Positions 19,007-27,496 of a DNA stretch of 64,000 bases are shown here, in pieces (position 1 is the stretch's first letter; every line of letters begins with the position of its first letter). The notes beneath the pieces are model-generated. The model saw only the letters and a list, made by a program, of their open reading frames with translations. It did no database searches and was not told the DNA's origin. Both the position numbers and the translations under genes were made by a program. Source of the DNA: Curtobacterium sp. TC1 (lineage in GTDB: Bacteria; Actinomycetota; Actinomycetes; Actinomycetales; Microbacteriaceae); assembly GCF_019844075.1 (NCBI RefSeq), contig NZ_CP081964.1:186001-250000 (forward strand). Reading direction: 5' to 3'.

Positions 19007-19132
19007 GGTCACGCCCACGGCGAACAGGGGCAGCCCCCACGGGGAGCGCTGGTTACTCTCGGAGTACGTGACCGGACTCAGACGAGACCGGACCAGCTGT
19101 CGGCTCCGTCAGAAAGGGCCAAGGGAGAGCAC

Positions 19133-21655
19133 ATGTTCGAGAGATTCACCGACCGAGCCCGTCGGGTTGTCGTCCTCGCTCAAGAAGAAGCGAAGATGCT
19201 CAACCACAACTACATCGGCACCGAGCACATCCTCCTCGGCCTGATCCACGAGGGCGAGGGCGTTGCTGCCAAGGCGCTGGAGTCGCTCGGCATCTCGCTC
19301 GACGCCGTCCGCGAGCAGGTCCAGGACATCATCGGCCAGGGCCAGCAGCAGCCGACCGGGCACATCCCGTTCACGCCGCGTGCCAAGAAGGTGCTCGAGC
19401 TGTCCCTGCGCGAGGCGCTGCAGCTCGGCCACAACTACATCGGCACCGAGCACATCCTGCTCGGCCTGATCCGCGAGGGCGAGGGCGTCGCAGCCCAGGT
19501 CCTCGTGAAGCTCGGCGCGGACCTGAACCGGGTCCGCCAGCAGGTCATCCAGCTCCTGTCCGGCTACCAGGGCAAGGAAGCGGTCGCCGTCGGCGGCGAG
19601 CAGCAGCAGAACGGCCAGCAGCAGGGTTCGCAGGTCCTCGACCAGTTCGGTCGCAACCTCACCCAGGCCGCTCGTGACGGCAAGCTCGACCCGGTCATCG
19701 GGCGCGAGAAGGAGATGGAGCGGGTCATGCAGATCCTCTCCCGACGCTCGAAGAACAACCCCGTCCTGATCGGTGAGCCCGGCGTCGGCAAGACCGCCGT
19801 CGTCGAGGGCCTCGCCCAGGCGATCGTCAAGGGCGACGTGCCCGAGACGCTCAAGGACAAGCAGCTCTACTCGCTCGACCTCGGGTCGCTCATCGCCGGG
19901 TCCCGCTACCGCGGTGACTTCGAGGAGCGCCTCAAGAAGGTCACGAAGGAGATCCGCACCCGCGGCGACATCATCGTCTTCATCGACGAGATCCACACGC
20001 TCGTCGGTGCCGGTGCTGCCGAGGGCGCGATCGACGCCGCCTCGATCCTCAAGCCCCTCCTTGCCCGCGGTGAGCTCCAGACGATCGGTGCCACCACGCT
20101 CGACGAGTACCGCAAGCACTTCGAGAAGGACGCCGCACTCGAGCGTCGCTTCCAGTCGGTGCAGGTCAACGAGCCGTCGCTGCCGCACACGATCAACATC
20201 CTCAAGGGCCTGCGCGACAAGTACGAGGCGTTCCACAAGGTGTCCATCACCGACGGTGCGATCGTCTCGGCCGCCAACCTGGCGGACCGCTACGTGCAGG
20301 ACCGCTTCCTGCCGGACAAGGCCATCGACCTGATCGACGAGGCCGGCGCACGCCTGCGGCTGTCTATCCTGTCGGCGCCGCCGGAGCTCCGCGAGTTCGA
20401 CGAGAAGATCTCGACGGTCCGCGGGCAGAAGGAAGCCGCCATCGAGGAGCAGGACTTCGAGAAGGCCGCCTCGCTGCGTGACGAGGAGAAGAAGCTCCTG
20501 GGTGAGCGTCTCCGCCTCGAGAAGCAGTGGCGTGCCGGTGACGTCGCCGCGTCCGGCACCGTCGACGAGGGCATCATCGCCGAGGTCTTGGCGCAGGCCA
20601 CGGGCATCCCGGTGTTCAAGCTCACCGAAGAGGAGACCTCGCGTCTCGTCTTCATGGAGAAGGCGCTGCACCAGCGGGTCATCGGTCAGGAAGAGGCCAT
20701 CTCGGCCCTGTCCAAGACGATCCGCCGCACCCGCGCCGGCCTCAAGGACCCGAACCGCCCGTCGGGCTCGTTCATCTTCGCCGGGCCCACGGGTGTCGGC
20801 AAGACCGAGCTCGCCAAGGCGCTCGCCGAGTTCCTGTTCGACGACGAGGGCGCACTGATCTCCCTCGACATGTCGGAGTTCGGTGAGAAGCACACCGTCT
20901 CGCGTCTGTTCGGTGCCCCTCCCGGGTTCGTCGGGTTCGAGGAGGGCGGCCAGCTCACCGAGAAGGTGCGCCGCAAGCCGTTCTCCGTGGTCCTGTTCGA
21001 CGAGATCGAGAAGGCCCACCCGGACATCTTCAACTCGCTGCTGCAGGTGCTCGAGGAAGGCCGTCTCACCGACGGTCAGGGCCGCGTGGTCGACTTCAAG
21101 AACACCGTCATCATCATGACCACGAACCTCGGTTCGCAGGGCATCGCCGGTGGCCCGGTGGGCTTCCAGGTCGAGGGTGACTCGGCCGTGGGCTACGACC
21201 GCATGCGCGGCAAGGTCAACGAGGAGCTCAAGAAGCACTTCAAGCCCGAGTTCCTGAACCGTGTCGACGACACGATCGTGTTCCCGCAGCTGTCGCAGTC
21301 CGAACTGCTGCAGATCGTGGACCTGTTCGTGAAGCGCCTGGCCGACCGTCTGCTCGACCGCGACATGACGGTGGAGCTCACGCTCCCCGCCAAGGAGCAG
21401 CTCATCAAGGTCGGGTTCGACCCGTCCCTCGGAGCTCGCCCGCTGCGTCGCGCGATGCAGCACGAGGTCGAGGACCAGCTGTCCGAGCACATCCTGCAGG
21501 GTGAGCTCAACGCCGGTGACCACGTGAAGGTCGACTTCGTCGACGGTGCGTTCCACTTCGAGACCGGGCGTCAGCCGGGCCGCGAAGAGGTCCTCGCCGG
21601 CGCAGCCGCGGTCGAGACCGCAGCGGACGCACCCCAGGGCGAGATCGAGTCCTAG
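19133..21655 (+). CDS. clpC: ATP-dependent Clp protease ATP-binding subunit ClpC
   Basis: AAA+ unfoldase that feeds proteins to ClpP and cooperates with adaptors in stress proteolysis. The 840-residue protein has two N-terminal Clp repeats ([20 protein letters not shown] and [19 protein letters not shown]). The first AAA module has Walker A GEPGVGKT, followed by a UVR-like middle region (about 415-450). The second AAA module has Walker A GPTGVGKT and a Clp D2 C-terminal domain. The ATG at 19133 follows GGGAGAGCAC. A perfect 38-bp palindrome terminates it. Confidence 0.97.
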   Translation: MFERFTDRARRVVVLAQEEAKMLNHNYIGTEHILLGLIHEGEGVAAKALESLGISLDAVREQVQDIIGQGQQQPTGHIPFTPRAKKVLELSLREALQLGHNYIGTEHILLGLIREGEGVAAQVLVKLGADLNRVRQQVIQLLSGYQGKEAVAVGGEQQQNGQQQGSQVLDQFGRNLTQAARDGKLDPVIGREKEMERVMQILSRRSKNNPVLIGEPGVGKTAVVEGLAQAIVKGDVPETLKDKQLYSLDLGSLIAGSRYRGDFEERLKKVTKEIRTRGDIIVFIDEIHTLVGAGAAEGAIDAASILKPLLARGELQTIGATTLDEYRKHFEKDAALERRFQSVQVNEPSLPHTINILKGLRDKYEAFHKVSITDGAIVSAANLADRYVQDRFLPDKAIDLIDEAGARLRLSILSAPPELREFDEKISTVRGQKEAAIEEQDFEKAASLRDEEKKLLGERLRLEKQWRAGDVAASGTVDEGIIAEVLAQATGIPVFKLTEEETSRLVFMEKALHQRVIGQEEAISALSKTIRRTRAGLKDPNRPSGSFIFAGPTGVGKTELAKALAEFLFDDEGALISLDMSEFGEKHTVSRLFGAPPGFVGFEEGGQLTEKVRRKPFSVVLFDEIEKAHPDIFNSLLQVLEEGRLTDGQGRVVDFKNTVIIMTTNLGSQGIAGGPVGFQVEGDSAVGYDRMRGKVNEELKKHFKPEFLNRVDDTIVFPQLSQSELLQIVDLFVKRLADRLLDRDMTVELTLPAKEQLIKVGFDPSLGARPLRRAMQHEVEDQLSEHILQGELNAGDHVKVDFVDGAFHFETGRQPGREEVLAGAAAVETAADAPQGEIES

Positions 21656-21673
21656 GACCTGACGGTCTGCACG

Positions 21674-21711
21674 ACGGGAGGCCCGGTGCCAGCTGGCACC
21701 GGGCCTCCCGT
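21674..21711. terminator. 38-bp perfect palindrome after clpC (copy 1)
   Basis: Bases 21674-21711 are an exact 38-bp palindrome (19-base arms, centre at AGCT), 18 bases after the clpC stop. An identical sequence recurs at 24926-24963. It can act as a clpC terminator, but the exact duplication also fits a small dispersed repeat. Confidence 0.75.
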
Positions 21712-21794
21712 CTGTCATTGTGTCGGTCCAGATCCCGGATCGCCGATGCGCGCGTCCCGCGTCCACGGACCCCCGTCCGGGGGTACGGTGGAAC

Positions 21795-21901
21795 CAGCGC
21801 GCGAGACGTTCCCCCCAACTCCTCGCGCGTCGCACTCGATCGGTTCCCCCCAACGGATCGAGTCGCTGCCGGCCCCGGTCTGTTCGCAGACCGGGGCCGT
21901 T
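21795..21901 (+). ncRNA. 6C RNA
   Basis: Two adjacent 8-bp hairpins (21798-21805 with 21822-21829, and 21834-21841 with 21856-21863) each present a TTCCCCCCAAC loop with exactly six cytosines (21811-21816 and 21846-21851). A third stem of 12 bp with loop TTCG (21871-21898) resembles the 3' terminator. This is the defining layout of the actinobacterial 6C RNA. A TACGGT hexamer at 21784-21789 fits a promoter, so the 5' end is placed near 21795 by inference. 6C RNAs are trans-acting small RNAs implicated in stress and growth control in mycobacteria and streptomycetes. Confidence 0.85.
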
Positions 21902-21910
21902 GCACGTCCG

Positions 21911-22939
21911 CTAGGCGATGGCGGGCAAGGACCCGACGAAGCGGCGGACCGCGTCCTCCCAGCGCTCCGGGTCCTCGTTCCACTCGAGCGTGTGCGGTGC
22001 CGTGCGGAAGGCGACGGCGGTGGCGTGCGGGCGAGCGGTGATCGCGGCCACGTCGTCCGCTGCGACCAGCGCATCGGCCTCGGAGTGGACCACGAGCGTC
22101 GGCGTCGTCGCGTCCTGCCATGCCGTGGTCGTGACCGGTGCCGATGCTCCCGCCAGGCGGGACAGCACCGGGGTCGTCGCGATGCGCGCAGCGACGGTGC
22201 CGACGAAGGCGGGCAGGCGTGCCCCACGGACCGCTCCGCGGAGTGCTGACGCGACGTCGAGCAGCGGCGAGACCGCCACGATCCCATCGACGTCGACCCG
22301 GCCGGCCGCGACCGAGCAGGCGAGGGCGCCGGCGGACCACCCCTGCAGCACCACCCGGCGGGCGCCGCGGGCACGGGCGGCGCGGACCGCGGCGACGATG
22401 CGGTCTGCTGCCCCCGGGTCGAGCGACCGGAGCGGCAGGTCCGTGGTGTCGAGGACCTCGGACGTCGCGCCGAGGCCGCGCCAGACACCGACGCCGCGGA
22501 GGACCTGCCGCGGCCCGAGGGACTGGCCGTGCACGTGGACGACGTGGGTCGTGGCGGCCTCGGGCTCGGCGCCGGGCACGTCGGCCGGCCCGTCGTACCG
22601 CAGGGCGTCCCAGGCCCAGTCACCGGTCGCCACGGTTCCGGTGACGCGGCGGCGGATGGTGTCGCCGCTGGGCCCGGTCTCCGTGCTCGCGGCGACGATC
22701 GCGCCGACCGGGACGCGGGCGTCGTCGCGCTGCAGGTCGTACGTCCCCGGCAGGCGGGTGTCGCGTGTGGCGACGAGTTCGACCTCGGTCCCGGTGCTGC
22801 TCCGCACGGTGGCGGTCGCCGTGTAGGGGGCGGGGAAGAGCAGTCGTCGGGCGACGAAGGCGCCCAATCCGAGCGTCCCAACGGCGCCGACTGCCGTTCC
22901 GAGTGCGGTTCCGAGTGCGGTCGTGCGTCCGGCTGTCAT
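21911..22939 (-). CDS. Membrane-anchored alpha/beta hydrolase
   Basis: A 342-residue protein with an N-terminal hydrophobic segment (about 8-30) that may anchor it. The alpha/beta hydrolase core has the nucleophile elbow G200-W-S202-A-G, the oxyanion-type stretch VVHVHGQSLGPRQ, a late acid in VVHSEAD and the probable catalytic His in APHTLEW. The substrate is unknown. It is the last gene of a four-gene operon starting with an XRE regulator, and its ATG overlaps the stop of the upstream membrane protein gene (ATGA). The ImmA and XRE partners suggest regulated expression. Confidence 0.85.
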   Translation of the reverse strand: MTAGRTTALGTALGTAVGAVGTLGLGAFVARRLLFPAPYTATATVRSSTGTEVELVATRDTRLPGTYDLQRDDARVPVGAIVAASTETGPSGDTIRRRVTGTVATGDWAWDALRYDGPADVPGAEPEAATTHVVHVHGQSLGPRQVLRGVGVWRGLGATSEVLDTTDLPLRSLDPGAADRIVAAVRAARARGARRVVLQGWSAGALACSVAAGRVDVDGIVAVSPLLDVASALRGAVRGARLPAFVGTVAARIATTPVLSRLAGASAPVTTTAWQDATTPTLVVHSEADALVAADDVAAITARPHATAVAFRTAPHTLEWNEDPERWEDAVRRFVGSLPAIA

Positions 22940-23886
22940 GAGAGCTCCCTGAGTCGTGCGGTGGTGAGGGTCGCCGCAGCCGGGACGTCCTGCCCGGCCT
23001 CGCGTGCGCGGTCCTCGATCTCGACGGCCAGTCGGTGCAACCGACTGCGCCACTGGCGACGCTGCCAGGCGATCGTGAAGTAGAGCCCGGTGTTGCCCGA
23101 GGCCGCCTCGAGCCGCCGGAGCTCCGGCTCCAGGCTGCGGAACCGGTGCCGGGTGTCCCGCCAGTCGCGGAACTCCCGTGCCGCGTCCGGAAGCACGCCC
23201 CCGGCGGCGCCGACGGCGAGCAGCACCATGGACAGCAGGAACACCGGGGCGTACACGGTGGACAGCACCCGGACCGCTCCGTCGACACCGGCGACGTGGA
23301 CGGCGTCGAGCGCGATCGCGATGACGGCGAGCAGGACCAGCCCGACGGCCCCGACGACGAACAGCCAGTACATCCGGCCGAGGCCGTCGCCGCTCCGGAA
23401 CCCGCGCAGGACGGCGGCGGCGGAGCGGGCGATGACGACCGCGATGTACGTCATCTCGACCGCGGAGTACAGCGCGGTCGGCAGCTGGTTGCCGTAGACG
23501 GTCATGAACTGTGCCGTCGGCGTCGGTGCGTCGACCAGCGTGAAGAGCACGACGAGCGTGAGGAGCACGACCACGCAGACGACGATCCGGCTCACGCGCA
23601 GCAGCTTCGCGGAACGCGCGGCGGCCTCCACCGACTGCGCGAGCGCGAACATGCCGCACACCATGAGGCACCGTCCGACCAGGTCTGCGATGTTGGGCAC
23701 GTGCGTGACGCCCGCGAGGAACGTGGTGACGTCCGGTTGGTTGATCGTCAGGCCGACGGCGACGAAGCCGCAGCAGGCCATGAGCCAGGTGACGCTCGCC
23801 GACTGGGTCCGCACCAGCAGCAGCCGGACGACGAGCACCGTCAGGATGACCCACACCGGGATCGATCCCCAGACGTGCAGCGTCAC
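22936..23886 (-). CDS. DUF6545/MAB_1171c-like integral membrane protein
   Basis: A 316-residue protein with about seven predicted membrane helices in its first 240 residues. A cytoplasmic tail contains LEPELRRLEAASGNTGLYFTIAWQRRQWRSRLHRLAVEIEDRARE. This tail resembles the 'RLYRRVVEIRD' signature of the DUF6545 proteins annotated as MAB_1171c-type putative transporters, which I recall as neighbours of XRE and ImmA-like genes in Streptomyces and mycobacteria. The GTG start at 23886 overlaps the ImmA stop. Function is unproven; a signal sensor or transporter is possible. Confidence 0.7.
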   Translation of the reverse strand: MTLHVWGSIPVWVILTVLVVRLLLVRTQSASVTWLMACCGFVAVGLTINQPDVTTFLAGVTHVPNIADLVGRCLMVCGMFALAQSVEAAARSAKLLRVSRIVVCVVVLLTLVVLFTLVDAPTPTAQFMTVYGNQLPTALYSAVEMTYIAVVIARSAAAVLRGFRSGDGLGRMYWLFVVGAVGLVLLAVIAIALDAVHVAGVDGAVRVLSTVYAPVFLLSMVLLAVGAAGGVLPDAAREFRDWRDTRHRFRSLEPELRRLEAASGNTGLYFTIAWQRRQWRSRLHRLAVEIEDRAREAGQDVPAAATLTTARLRELS

Positions 23887-24341
23887 CGGAAGATCCCGGG
23901 CTCGCGGTCGTCCGGGTCGAGCAGACCGATCCGGAGCGCGAGCTCGTCGGCGACGAGTTCGACCGCCTGCTCGTGCGGGGTGTCCAGCGACCGCGTGAAC
24001 GCCGTCCGGCCGGTGAGCAGCCCGGTGTAGGCCTGGTGGTCGCAGCCGGGGTCCGCGAGGAACACGTGGGCGAGTTCGTGGAGCACGCACGCCACGCGGG
24101 AACGCTCGGACAGGTCTGGACGGGTCTCGAGGAGTGCGTGGTCGGCGCGCTGGATGAACCGTGCGGAGAGGTCACCGGGCAGGTCGGCCGTCCGCAGCCG
24201 GATCGGCTTGCCGAGGGTCGACTCGGCGCGGGCGAGGAGGGCGGGCAGCGTCAGCCGCCGTGGGAGCCCGAGTCGCCGCACGCTCCGCCGGGCGACGGCT
24301 TGCCGACGCCGCGCGCCGAACCGCTCGCGCACGCCGGTCAC
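23883..24341 (-). CDS. ImmA/IrrE-family metallopeptidase-like protein
   Basis: A 152-residue protein with the zinc motif H88-E-L-A-H92 in VACVLHELAHVFL and a downstream Glu-rich helix EQAVELVADELALRIG, typical of the ImmA/IrrE fold. Such proteins usually cleave an XRE-type repressor encoded next to them. Here the XRE gene is directly upstream and overlaps by four bases (GTG at 24341, TGA of xre at 24338-24340). The basic N-terminus (residues 1-30) may contact the partner. Induction by cleavage of XRE is a reasonable but untested model. Confidence 0.85.
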   Translation of the reverse strand: MTGVRERFGARRRQAVARRSVRRLGLPRRLTLPALLARAESTLGKPIRLRTADLPGDLSARFIQRADHALLETRPDLSERSRVACVLHELAHVFLADPGCDHQAYTGLLTGRTAFTRSLDTPHEQAVELVADELALRIGLLDPDDREPGIFR

Positions 24342-24781
24342 GGCGCGGATCCCGACTCGTCGAGCCGCCGGAGGTGCTCGGTGAAGTCCCGGATCTCGTC
24401 GGCGGAGGCGAACTCGCCGAGGCGTCGGGTCGCGAAGGCGACGACCTCGCGCTTGCGCAGCTCGAGGACGAGTTCGAGCTGCGCCTGCACCCGCTCGGGC
24501 ACGTCGGTGTTGCCCGCCGCGTCGGTCAGGTACTCCGCCGGGACACCGAAGTAGCCGGCGAGTGCTGCGAGCAGACGCTGGTCGCGGACGGCCGGGCCGT
24601 TGCCCCCGAGCATGTAGCCCCACCGCGGCCGGCTCATCGACGCACCCTGTGCCTCGATCTCAGCTGCGATCTCCTTGTAGGACGGTCGCTGCCCGGCATT
24701 CGCCTCGACGACGTCCATCAGCAACTGCAGCTTCCGGGAGAGTTCTCGCCGGTGTGCATCGTCGTCGTTGTACTCGATCAT
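24338..24781 (-). CDS. XRE-family transcriptional regulator
   Basis: A 147-residue protein with an N-terminal helix-turn-helix region: RKLQLLMDVVEANAGQRPSYKEIAAEIEAQGASMSRPRWGYMLGG, followed by AALAGYFGVPAEYL. The C-terminal half is helical and charged (LELVLELRKREVVAFATRRLGEF). It heads the operon xre-immA-DUF6545-hydrolase with four-base overlaps throughout. It probably represses its own operon through the operator-like repeat at 24802-24812, with ImmA as antirepressor. This is family knowledge plus inference. Confidence 0.85.
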   Translation of the reverse strand: MIEYNDDDAHRRELSRKLQLLMDVVEANAGQRPSYKEIAAEIEAQGASMSRPRWGYMLGGNGPAVRDQRLLAALAGYFGVPAEYLTDAAGNTDVPERVQAQLELVLELRKREVVAFATRRLGEFASADEIRDFTEHLRRLDESGSAP

Positions 24782-24801
24782 GTCTCCCCGCCCTGTACAT
24801 C

Positions 24802-24817
24802 TGTCTCAGACATGATA
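24802..24817 (-). promoter_or_regulatory. Promoter and operator candidate of the XRE-ImmA operon
   Basis: The interrupted palindrome TGTCT-C-AGACA (24802-24812) directly adjoins and slightly overlaps a minus-strand TATCAT -10 hexamer (24812-24817), about 20-30 bases before the xre ATG. A repressor bound here would block its own promoter. No clear -35 was found. Confidence 0.45.
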
Positions 24818-24925
24818 AAACTGGACCAGCGCGACGGCCAGTGTGACCACTCTGCCAGGCTCGCGCCGGACCGGCAGGTCGGCATGTCGTGGGGGGATGC
24901 CGAACGAAACCGGTGCACGGACGAA

Positions 24926-24963
24926 ACGGGAGGCCCGGTGCCAGCTGGCACCGGGCCTCCCGT
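24926..24963. terminator. 38-bp perfect palindrome after the SRPBCC gene (copy 2)
   Basis: Bases 24926-24963 are identical to 21674-21711. The symmetry here extends outward by seven more pairs after one mismatch (CGGACGA on the left, TCGTCCG on the right). It lies 30 bases after the SRPBCC stop on the minus strand and can act as its terminator. Confidence 0.75.
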
Positions 24964-24992
24964 CTCGTCCGCGCGGACGTCTCAGGCCGTGA

Positions 24993-25445
24993 TCACGCCT
25001 GCACGTCGCCGCGCCAGCCCGTGTCGGTCGGAGCGGACTCGACGCGCTCCTTGTAGTTCTGCAGGTCCTTCTTGATGGCGTGACCACCGACGCCGACCGC
25101 AGCGCCGAGCTTCTCGAGGAAGCCGGACGGCTCCCAGTCGATCTGCGCAGTGACGCGCGTCTCGTTGTCGGACAGCTTGTGGAAGGTGACGACACCGGCG
25201 TGGTCGGTCTCGCCGTCCTTGACGGTCCAGGCCACCCGCTCGTCGGGGTGCTGCTCGGTGATGACGGCACGGAACTCGCGCTCCTGGCCGGCGACCTTCA
25301 CGGTCCAATCGGTGGTCTTGTCGTCGACCTGGACGATCTTCTCGACCTCGTCGAGGAAGTGCGGGAACTCCTCGAAGCGGGTCCACTGACCGTACGCTGC
25401 GGAGACGGGGACGTTGACGTCGACGGTTTCGATGATCTGAGGCAT
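24993..25445 (-). CDS. SRPBCC-family protein (polyketide cyclase-like fold)
   Basis: A 150-residue protein with the helix-grip fold pattern: an opening strand VDVNVPVSAAYGQWTRFEEFPHF, then WTVKVAGQEREFRAVITEQHPDERVAW, and a C-terminal helix GGHAIKKDLQNYKERVE. Such proteins bind hydrophobic ligands; no enzymatic residues are evident. A monocistronic transcript is likely, since argA is divergent with a 98-bp gap and a palindromic terminator follows. Confidence 0.85.
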   Translation of the reverse strand: MPQIIETVDVNVPVSAAYGQWTRFEEFPHFLDEVEKIVQVDDKTTDWTVKVAGQEREFRAVITEQHPDERVAWTVKDGETDHAGVVTFHKLSDNETRVTAQIDWEPSGFLEKLGAAVGVGGHAIKKDLQNYKERVESAPTDTGWRGDVQA

Positions 25446-25543
25446 GGTGTGGACGGTAGGCGGCTGCGCCTGTGCACCGTCCAGCGGGGTGTCCCCCGGG
25501 AAGGTCCGCTGCCGCTCGACCCGGCGCGGCTATGGTTGTGGGG

Positions 25544-26086
25544 ATGACAGAGCACGGGAAGCACGCGTTCGACGTCCGTGACGAGCACGGGATCCTCGTG
25601 CGACCGGCGCTCGCCTCCGACGTCCCGCACATCCAGCGGCTCATCGCCCCCTACGTCGACCGACGCATCCTGCTCGGCAAGGAGAACGTCGCGCTCTACG
25701 GCTCGATCCAGCAGTTCCGGATCGCCGAAGGGCCAGACGGGATACCGATCGGCTGCGGCGCCCTCGCCGTCTTCTGGGACGACATCGCCGAGGTGCGCAC
25801 GCTCGCCCTCGACGCCGACTGGATCCACAAGCGCGTCGGACACCGGATGCTCGAAGCGCTCGAGCACGACGCCCGGGAACTCGGCGTCGCACGGATCTTC
25901 TGCCTGACGTTCGAGGTCGACTTCTTCGCGAAGCACGGGTACCTCGAGATCGGTGAGCAGGTCGTCGAACCCGCGGTCTACGCCGAGCTGGTGCGGTCGT
26001 CGGACGAAGGGGTCGCGGAGTTCCTCGACCTCGCCCGGGTCAAGCCGAACACCCTCGGCAACACCCGCATGCTGAAGATCCTCTGA
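25544..26086 (+). CDS. argA: Amino-acid N-acetyltransferase (ArgA-like GNAT)
   Basis: Predicted N-acetylglutamate synthase, transferring acetyl from acetyl-CoA to glutamate in the first step of arginine synthesis. The 180-residue GNAT domain has the CoA-binding region VRTLALDADWIHKRVGHRMLEALEHDA and the EVDFFAKHGYLEIG end typical of short stand-alone ArgA proteins. It lacks the amino-acid-kinase domain. The ATG at 25544 follows TATGGT (25531-25536) by seven bases, consistent with a leaderless mRNA. The family call is good; the substrate is inferred. Confidence 0.82.
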   Translation: MTEHGKHAFDVRDEHGILVRPALASDVPHIQRLIAPYVDRRILLGKENVALYGSIQQFRIAEGPDGIPIGCGALAVFWDDIAEVRTLALDADWIHKRVGHRMLEALEHDARELGVARIFCLTFEVDFFAKHGYLEIGEQVVEPAVYAELVRSSDEGVAEFLDLARVKPNTLGNTRMLKIL

Positions 26087-26150
26087 CGCTTTCGCGCGGC
26101 ACCCGGCGGGGGTCCCGCACCCGGCATCCGGGGTTGTCTACCCTGTGCGC

Positions 26151-26807
26151 ATGTCGTCGTTGCGTCACCCCGTCGGGCCCGAGAAGCCGGTCGTGTACTG
26201 GCGCCGTCGTGCAGCCGTGCTCGGAGCGCTCGTGATCATCGTCGTGGTGGTCGTGCTCATCGTCGTCGGACGGGGGAGCGCGTCGACCCCGACGGCAGCG
26301 CCCACGTCCTCGCCGTCCGCCTCGGCCGGTGGTGCGTCGTCCGCTGCCCCGTCCCGCTCGGCGTCAGCATCTGCGGCGGCGTCTGGTTCCGGCGCTGCCG
26401 ACGGGTCGACGTGCAGCAAGGACCAGGTCGTCCTCACGCCGGTGCTCGACAAGGAGGCGTACGGCCCTACCGAGGACCCGAAGATCGCCATGTCGATCAA
26501 GAACACCGGCACGAACTCGTGCCACCTCGACCTCGGGTCAGCGCAGCAGGTACTGACGATCAGCTCGGGCGAGGAGCAGTACTGGTCGTCGAAGGACTGC
26601 CAGACCGGCGGCACGAACCAGGACGTCACGATCAAGGCCGGCCAGACCCTGACCACGCCCGCGATCGCGTGGGACCGCACCCGGTCGTCCACCACGACGT
26701 GCGACGCGTCCCGTCCGGCGGTCTCGGGCGACGGGGCGAGCTACCACCTGCAGGTCGCGGTCGGGAACCTGAAGTCGAGGGCCTCGGTGCAGTTCATCCT
26801 GCAGTAG
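26151..26807 (+). CDS. Membrane-anchored protein with DUF4232-like extracellular domain
   Basis: A 218-residue protein with a short cytoplasmic N-terminus, one membrane helix (about 20-42), a Ser/Ala/Thr/Pro-rich linker and an extracellular beta-rich domain. That domain (about 85-218) has four cysteines and the pattern IKNTGTNSCHLDLGSAQQV, which resembles DUF4232-type domains. The ATG lies six bases after TACCCT (26139-26144), supporting this start over a GTG six bases upstream. Function is unknown. Confidence 0.7.
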   Translation: MSSLRHPVGPEKPVVYWRRRAAVLGALVIIVVVVVLIVVGRGSASTPTAAPTSSPSASAGGASSAAPSRSASASAAASGSGAADGSTCSKDQVVLTPVLDKEAYGPTEDPKIAMSIKNTGTNSCHLDLGSAQQVLTISSGEEQYWSSKDCQTGGTNQDVTIKAGQTLTTPAIAWDRTRSSTTTCDASRPAVSGDGASYHLQVAVGNLKSRASVQFILQ

Positions 26808-26859
26808 CTCTGGCGCCGCGTGGGCTGGCGGTCCCGGGGCGCGCGGCTCCGTGGCCGTT

Positions 26860-26921
26860 CGCACAACCAAAGTGTGACCGCGCCGCGCGTTGTGGTGGTT
26901 CGAGGTGCCTTTGGTTGTGCG
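26860..26921. repeat. 13-bp inverted repeat with a 36-base spacer
   Basis: Arms CGCACAACCAAAG (26860-26872) and CTTTGGTTGTGCG (26909-26921) are exact reverse complements. The spacer is very G+C rich and contains its own short repeats. It lies between two convergent genes. It looks like an intergenic repeat element or structured RNA rather than a standard terminator, since no T-run follows. Confidence 0.6.
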
Positions 26922-26956
26922 ACGGTGAAGAGCGCTCGGCGACCCCGGGGACAGCA

Positions 26957-26991
26957 AACGGCCCCGCCGTCCAGAGGACGACGGGGCCGTT
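26957..26991 (-). terminator. Terminator of the cold-shock gene
   Basis: An imperfect GC-rich stem of about 16 bp (26957-26972 with 26976-26991) lies 14 bases after the stop of the minus-strand cold-shock gene. Confidence 0.65.
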
Positions 26992-27005
26992 CGAAGCTGA
27001 TGTGA

Positions 27006-27215
27006 TCAGCCGAGGACGGTGATGTTCTCCGCCTGCGGGCCCTTGCGGCCCTCGGTGATGTCGAACTCCACCTTCTGGTTCTCCTCCAGCGACTTGTAGC
27101 CGTTGCCGGCGATCGCGGAGAAGTGCGCGAAGACGTCAGCGCTTCCGTCGTCCGGGGCGATGAAGCCGAAGCCCTTTTCGTTGTTGAACCACTTGACGGT
27201 ACCGGTAGATGCCAT
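27006..27215 (-). CDS. Cold-shock protein (CspA family)
   Basis: A 69-residue single OB-fold RNA chaperone. It contains RNP1-like [10 protein letters not shown] and RNP2-like DVFAHFSAI motifs. The ATG follows TAAGGAAACGCC, a good ribosome-binding site. The 280-base upstream gap contains a perfect 14-bp palindrome (27251-27264) in the likely 5' leader. Csp leaders are often structured and temperature-responsive; that is inference here. Confidence 0.96.
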   Translation of the reverse strand: MASTGTVKWFNNEKGFGFIAPDDGSADVFAHFSAIAGNGYKSLEENQKVEFDITEGRKGPQAENITVLG

Positions 27216-27496
27216 GATGGCGTTTCCTTAGCTTTCTTGCGTTCCGCCATGGTGCGATCGCACCTGCGGAGCCCCGACGTACGTCGACGGGGGTGATGCG
27301 CCACGCGGGCAGGTGCCGGCGGGACGGGTTCGGGGTCAGGCCTGATGGCCAGTGACCCTGGTAGTCCGAGTTGAGGGGCAAACCACCTCGCTCGAACGTT
27401 GAGCGCCGCCGAAGCGGTTCCATCAGGCTAGCGTGCTCAGGGCCGACTGGCTACCCGTGCGTCACTGAACGACGAAAATCTGGTGGAATTGATCAG

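Noticed and set aside
19109..21853. Minus-strand open frame of 914 codons opposite clpC
   Set aside because: It mirrors clpC codon bias and shows no domain; clpC is unambiguous.
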